Part shown: positions 4,273 through 5,333 of the stretch, piece after piece
Position numbering within the stretch: the stretch's first letter is position 1
How the letters are laid out: each line of letters opens with the position of its first letter
Assembly: GCA_017446125.1 (NCBI GenBank)
Contig: JAFSRL010000087.1
Location: 1 to 5,333 of the forward strand
Direction: 5' to 3'
From: Lachnospiraceae bacterium
GTDB lineage: Bacteria; Bacillota; Clostridia; Lachnospirales; Lachnospiraceae
Length of the DNA: 5,333 nt
Notes under the pieces: model-generated
The model's input: only the letters and a program-made list of their open reading frames with translations
Told to the model about the DNA's origin: nothing
Database searches by the model: none
Position numbers and translations under genes: made by a program

Positions 4273-5175
4273 ATGGCAGACTTAAAAAACGACTACATGA
4301 TTCGCGCGATGGCGCGCCGGGCGGATGCACCCGAGGCGGAGATTCGCGCCTTTGCAGTGACGGCAAGAGGTGTTGCGGAGGAAGCGAGAAAAGCGCATGA
4401 GACGAGTCCCGTCGTGACGGCAGGCTTAGGGCGGTTGATGTGCGGTGCCCTGATGATGGGTGACATGTTAAAGGAGGACGACGATCTTTTGACGCTGCGC
4501 ATTGACGGCGACGGACCCGTGCGTGGCTTTACCGTGACTGCGGATAAAAACGGAAACGTCAAGGGGTATCCGGGCGTCAACCGCGTGAGCATCCCGAACA
4601 GAGAGGACGGACACTTGGACGTCGGTGTGTCGATCGGTGCGGGAACGCTCACCGTGATCCGCGACATGGGCTTAAAGGATCCTTATGTCGGGACGATCGA
4701 ATTGCGGACCGGCGAGATTGCGGAGGATCTGACATACTATTTCGCGGTCAGCGAACAGATCCCTTCGTCGGTGGGCTTAGGGGTACTCGTCGCGGGCGAT
4801 GAATCCGTCATGGAGGCCGGCGGTTTCTGCATCCAGCTGATGCCCTTTGCATCGGAGGAAACGATCACGCGATTGGAAGAAAACATCAAGGCCGCCCCCG
4901 CCGTCACGGAGCTCTTGCGGCAGGGAATGACGCCGGAGGAAATGCTTAAGACGTTGTTAAACGGCTTCGATGTGGAGATACAGGAAACGCTCCCTGTGCA
5001 GTTTTATTGCAACTGTTCCAAAGAGCGTGTCGAGCGTGCGCTCGTTCTCTTGGGCACAGACGAACTCGATAAGATGATCGCAGATGAGCGCGAGGAGGAA
5101 GTGAAGTGCCGCTTCTGCAACCGCGCCTACACCTTCTGCCCCGGCGAGCTTTCGCGTATCCGCGCAAGGATGTGA
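4273..5175 (+). CDS. hslO: Hsp33, redox-regulated holdase chaperone
   Basis: Predicted 300-residue cytoplasmic protein, full length for Hsp33. In reducing conditions the four C-terminal cysteines bind zinc and the protein is inactive; oxidation forms disulfides, releases zinc and unfolds the linker, turning it into an ATP-independent holdase for unfolding proteins. Here C246 and C248 (C-N-C) and C279 and C282 (C-R-F-C) are separated by 30 residues, the canonical C-x-C...C-x2-C switch. The N-terminal domain includes family-typical segments DYMIRAMA and GPVRG near residue 81. An extra cysteine is at 289. The start ATG has AAGGAG (4256-4261) 11 bases upstream, slightly long but the only suitable site. 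It is divergent from the EFR1-type gene and followed by a GntR-family regulator gene with its own promoter. No terminator is evident after it. Confidence 0.97.
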   Translation: MADLKNDYMIRAMARRADAPEAEIRAFAVTARGVAEEARKAHETSPVVTAGLGRLMCGALMMGDMLKEDDDLLTLRIDGDGPVRGFTVTADKNGNVKGYPGVNRVSIPNREDGHLDVGVSIGAGTLTVIRDMGLKDPYVGTIELRTGEIAEDLTYYFAVSEQIPSSVGLGVLVAGDESVMEAGGFCIQLMPFASEETITRLEENIKAAPAVTELLRQGMTPEEMLKTLLNGFDVEIQETLPVQFYCNCSKERVERALVLLGTDELDKMIADEREEEVKCRFCNRAYTFCPGELSRIRARM

Positions 5176-5198
5176 GATATCTCTTCTAAAAAAACTTC

Positions 5199-5227
5199 TT
5201 GACAATCTCCGCTCGGTGTATTAGTGT
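5199..5227 (+). promoter_or_regulatory. Promoter of the GntR-family regulator gene
   Basis: A perfect TTGACA (5199-5204) is followed by a 17-base spacer and TAGTGT (5222-5227), a weak -10 that keeps the important T, A and final T. The -10 is embedded in the palindromic operator, so bound repressor would exclude RNA polymerase. Confidence 0.6.
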
Positions 5228-5253
5228 ATTAGATAGTTAATACAGTAATACAC
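5216..5253. promoter_or_regulatory. Nested palindromic operator, probably autoregulatory
   Basis: Four copies of the half-site TGTATTA are arranged symmetrically around 5234.5: direct copies at 5217-5223 and 5225-5231, and inverted copies (TAATACA) at 5238-5244 and 5246-5252. The outer pair extends to GTGTATTA/TAATACAC. Inner half-sites are separated by 6 bases and neighbouring copies repeat every 8 bases. The element overlaps the -10 box and ends just before the ribosome binding site of the GntR-family gene, the typical place for autorepression. Confidence 0.75.
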
Positions 5254-5264
5254 AGGAGAGCGAC

Positions 5265-5333
5265 ATGTTCTGGAATCTGGATGACAACAAGGCAATCTAC
5301 CAACAGCTTGCGGATGAGGTCAGGCGCAGGATC
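5265..5333 (+). CDS. GntR-family transcriptional regulator, YtrA-type (N-terminus only)
   Basis: The first 23 codons are present; the right edge of the window cuts the gene. The N-terminus MFWNLDDNKAIYQQLADEVR is characteristic of short YtrA-subfamily GntR regulators, where 'PIY-QL' (here AIYQQL) opens the first helix of the winged-helix DNA-binding domain. ATG 5265 has AGGAG (5254-5258) with a 6-base spacing. YtrA-type regulators are usually about 120-130 residues and repress an operon encoding themselves and ABC-transporter subunits, often induced by cell-envelope antibiotics. Transporter genes would therefore be expected just beyond this window. The strong palindromic operator upstream agrees with self-repression. 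Confidence 0.85.
   Translation, partial: MFWNLDDNKAIYQQLADEVRRRI

Noticed and set aside
5174..5183. GAGATATCTC palindrome after hslO as a terminator
   Set aside because: The stem is too short, has no loop, and is not followed by a T-run on the plus strand.

Overview
The window looks like a chromosomal segment of an anaerobic Firmicute, most likely a gut Clostridium relative (Lachnospiraceae- or Oscillospiraceae-like). This is inferred from gene content: a ferredoxin-flavodoxin fusion of the EFR1 type, Hsp33, a YtrA-type GntR regulator, strong Shine-Dalgarno sites and a Firmicute-type small hydrophobic toxin locus. No rRNA or tRNA gene is present to fix the taxon.

Layout. (1) 1-672, plus strand: 3' part of a NudC-like Nudix hydrolase; its frame is open to the left edge, so the gene begins outside the window. 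(2) 699-1487, minus strand: a two-gene operon with its own promoter, encoding an 87-residue acidic protein of unknown function and a 162-residue single-domain retropepsin-like aspartic protease. (3) 1556-1780, minus strand: a 74-residue hypothetical protein without a visible ribosome binding site; 1781-1916 holds no convincing gene. (4) 1917-2282: a compact locus that I read as a type I toxin-antitoxin module. A 30-32 residue one-helix membrane peptide is encoded on the plus strand, two good sigma-A promoters face each other, and a long imperfect inverted repeat lies at the two transcription starts. (5) 2281-2362: an intrinsic terminator and a REP-like palindrome. (6) 2373-4189, minus strand: a DUF697 membrane protein and an EFR1-type flavodoxin/ferredoxin protein, probably cotranscribed. 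(7) 4273-5175, plus strand: hslO (Hsp33), divergent from the EFR1-type gene. (8) 5199-5333: promoter, nested palindromic operator and first 23 codons of a YtrA-type GntR regulator, cut by the right edge.

The flanks are GC-rich housekeeping-type genes (sample count: 40 of 60 bases G+C at 361-420), whereas the 700-1900 region is AT-richer (22 of 60 at 721-780) and holds small orphan genes. I therefore read about 675-2370 as an accessory island between core genes. The core genes share a redox/stress flavour: NAD(H) pyrophosphate hydrolysis or RNA decapping, low-potential electron transfer and a redox-switched chaperone. The island contributes a protease pair and a toxin-antitoxin locus, and these are the most interesting parts.
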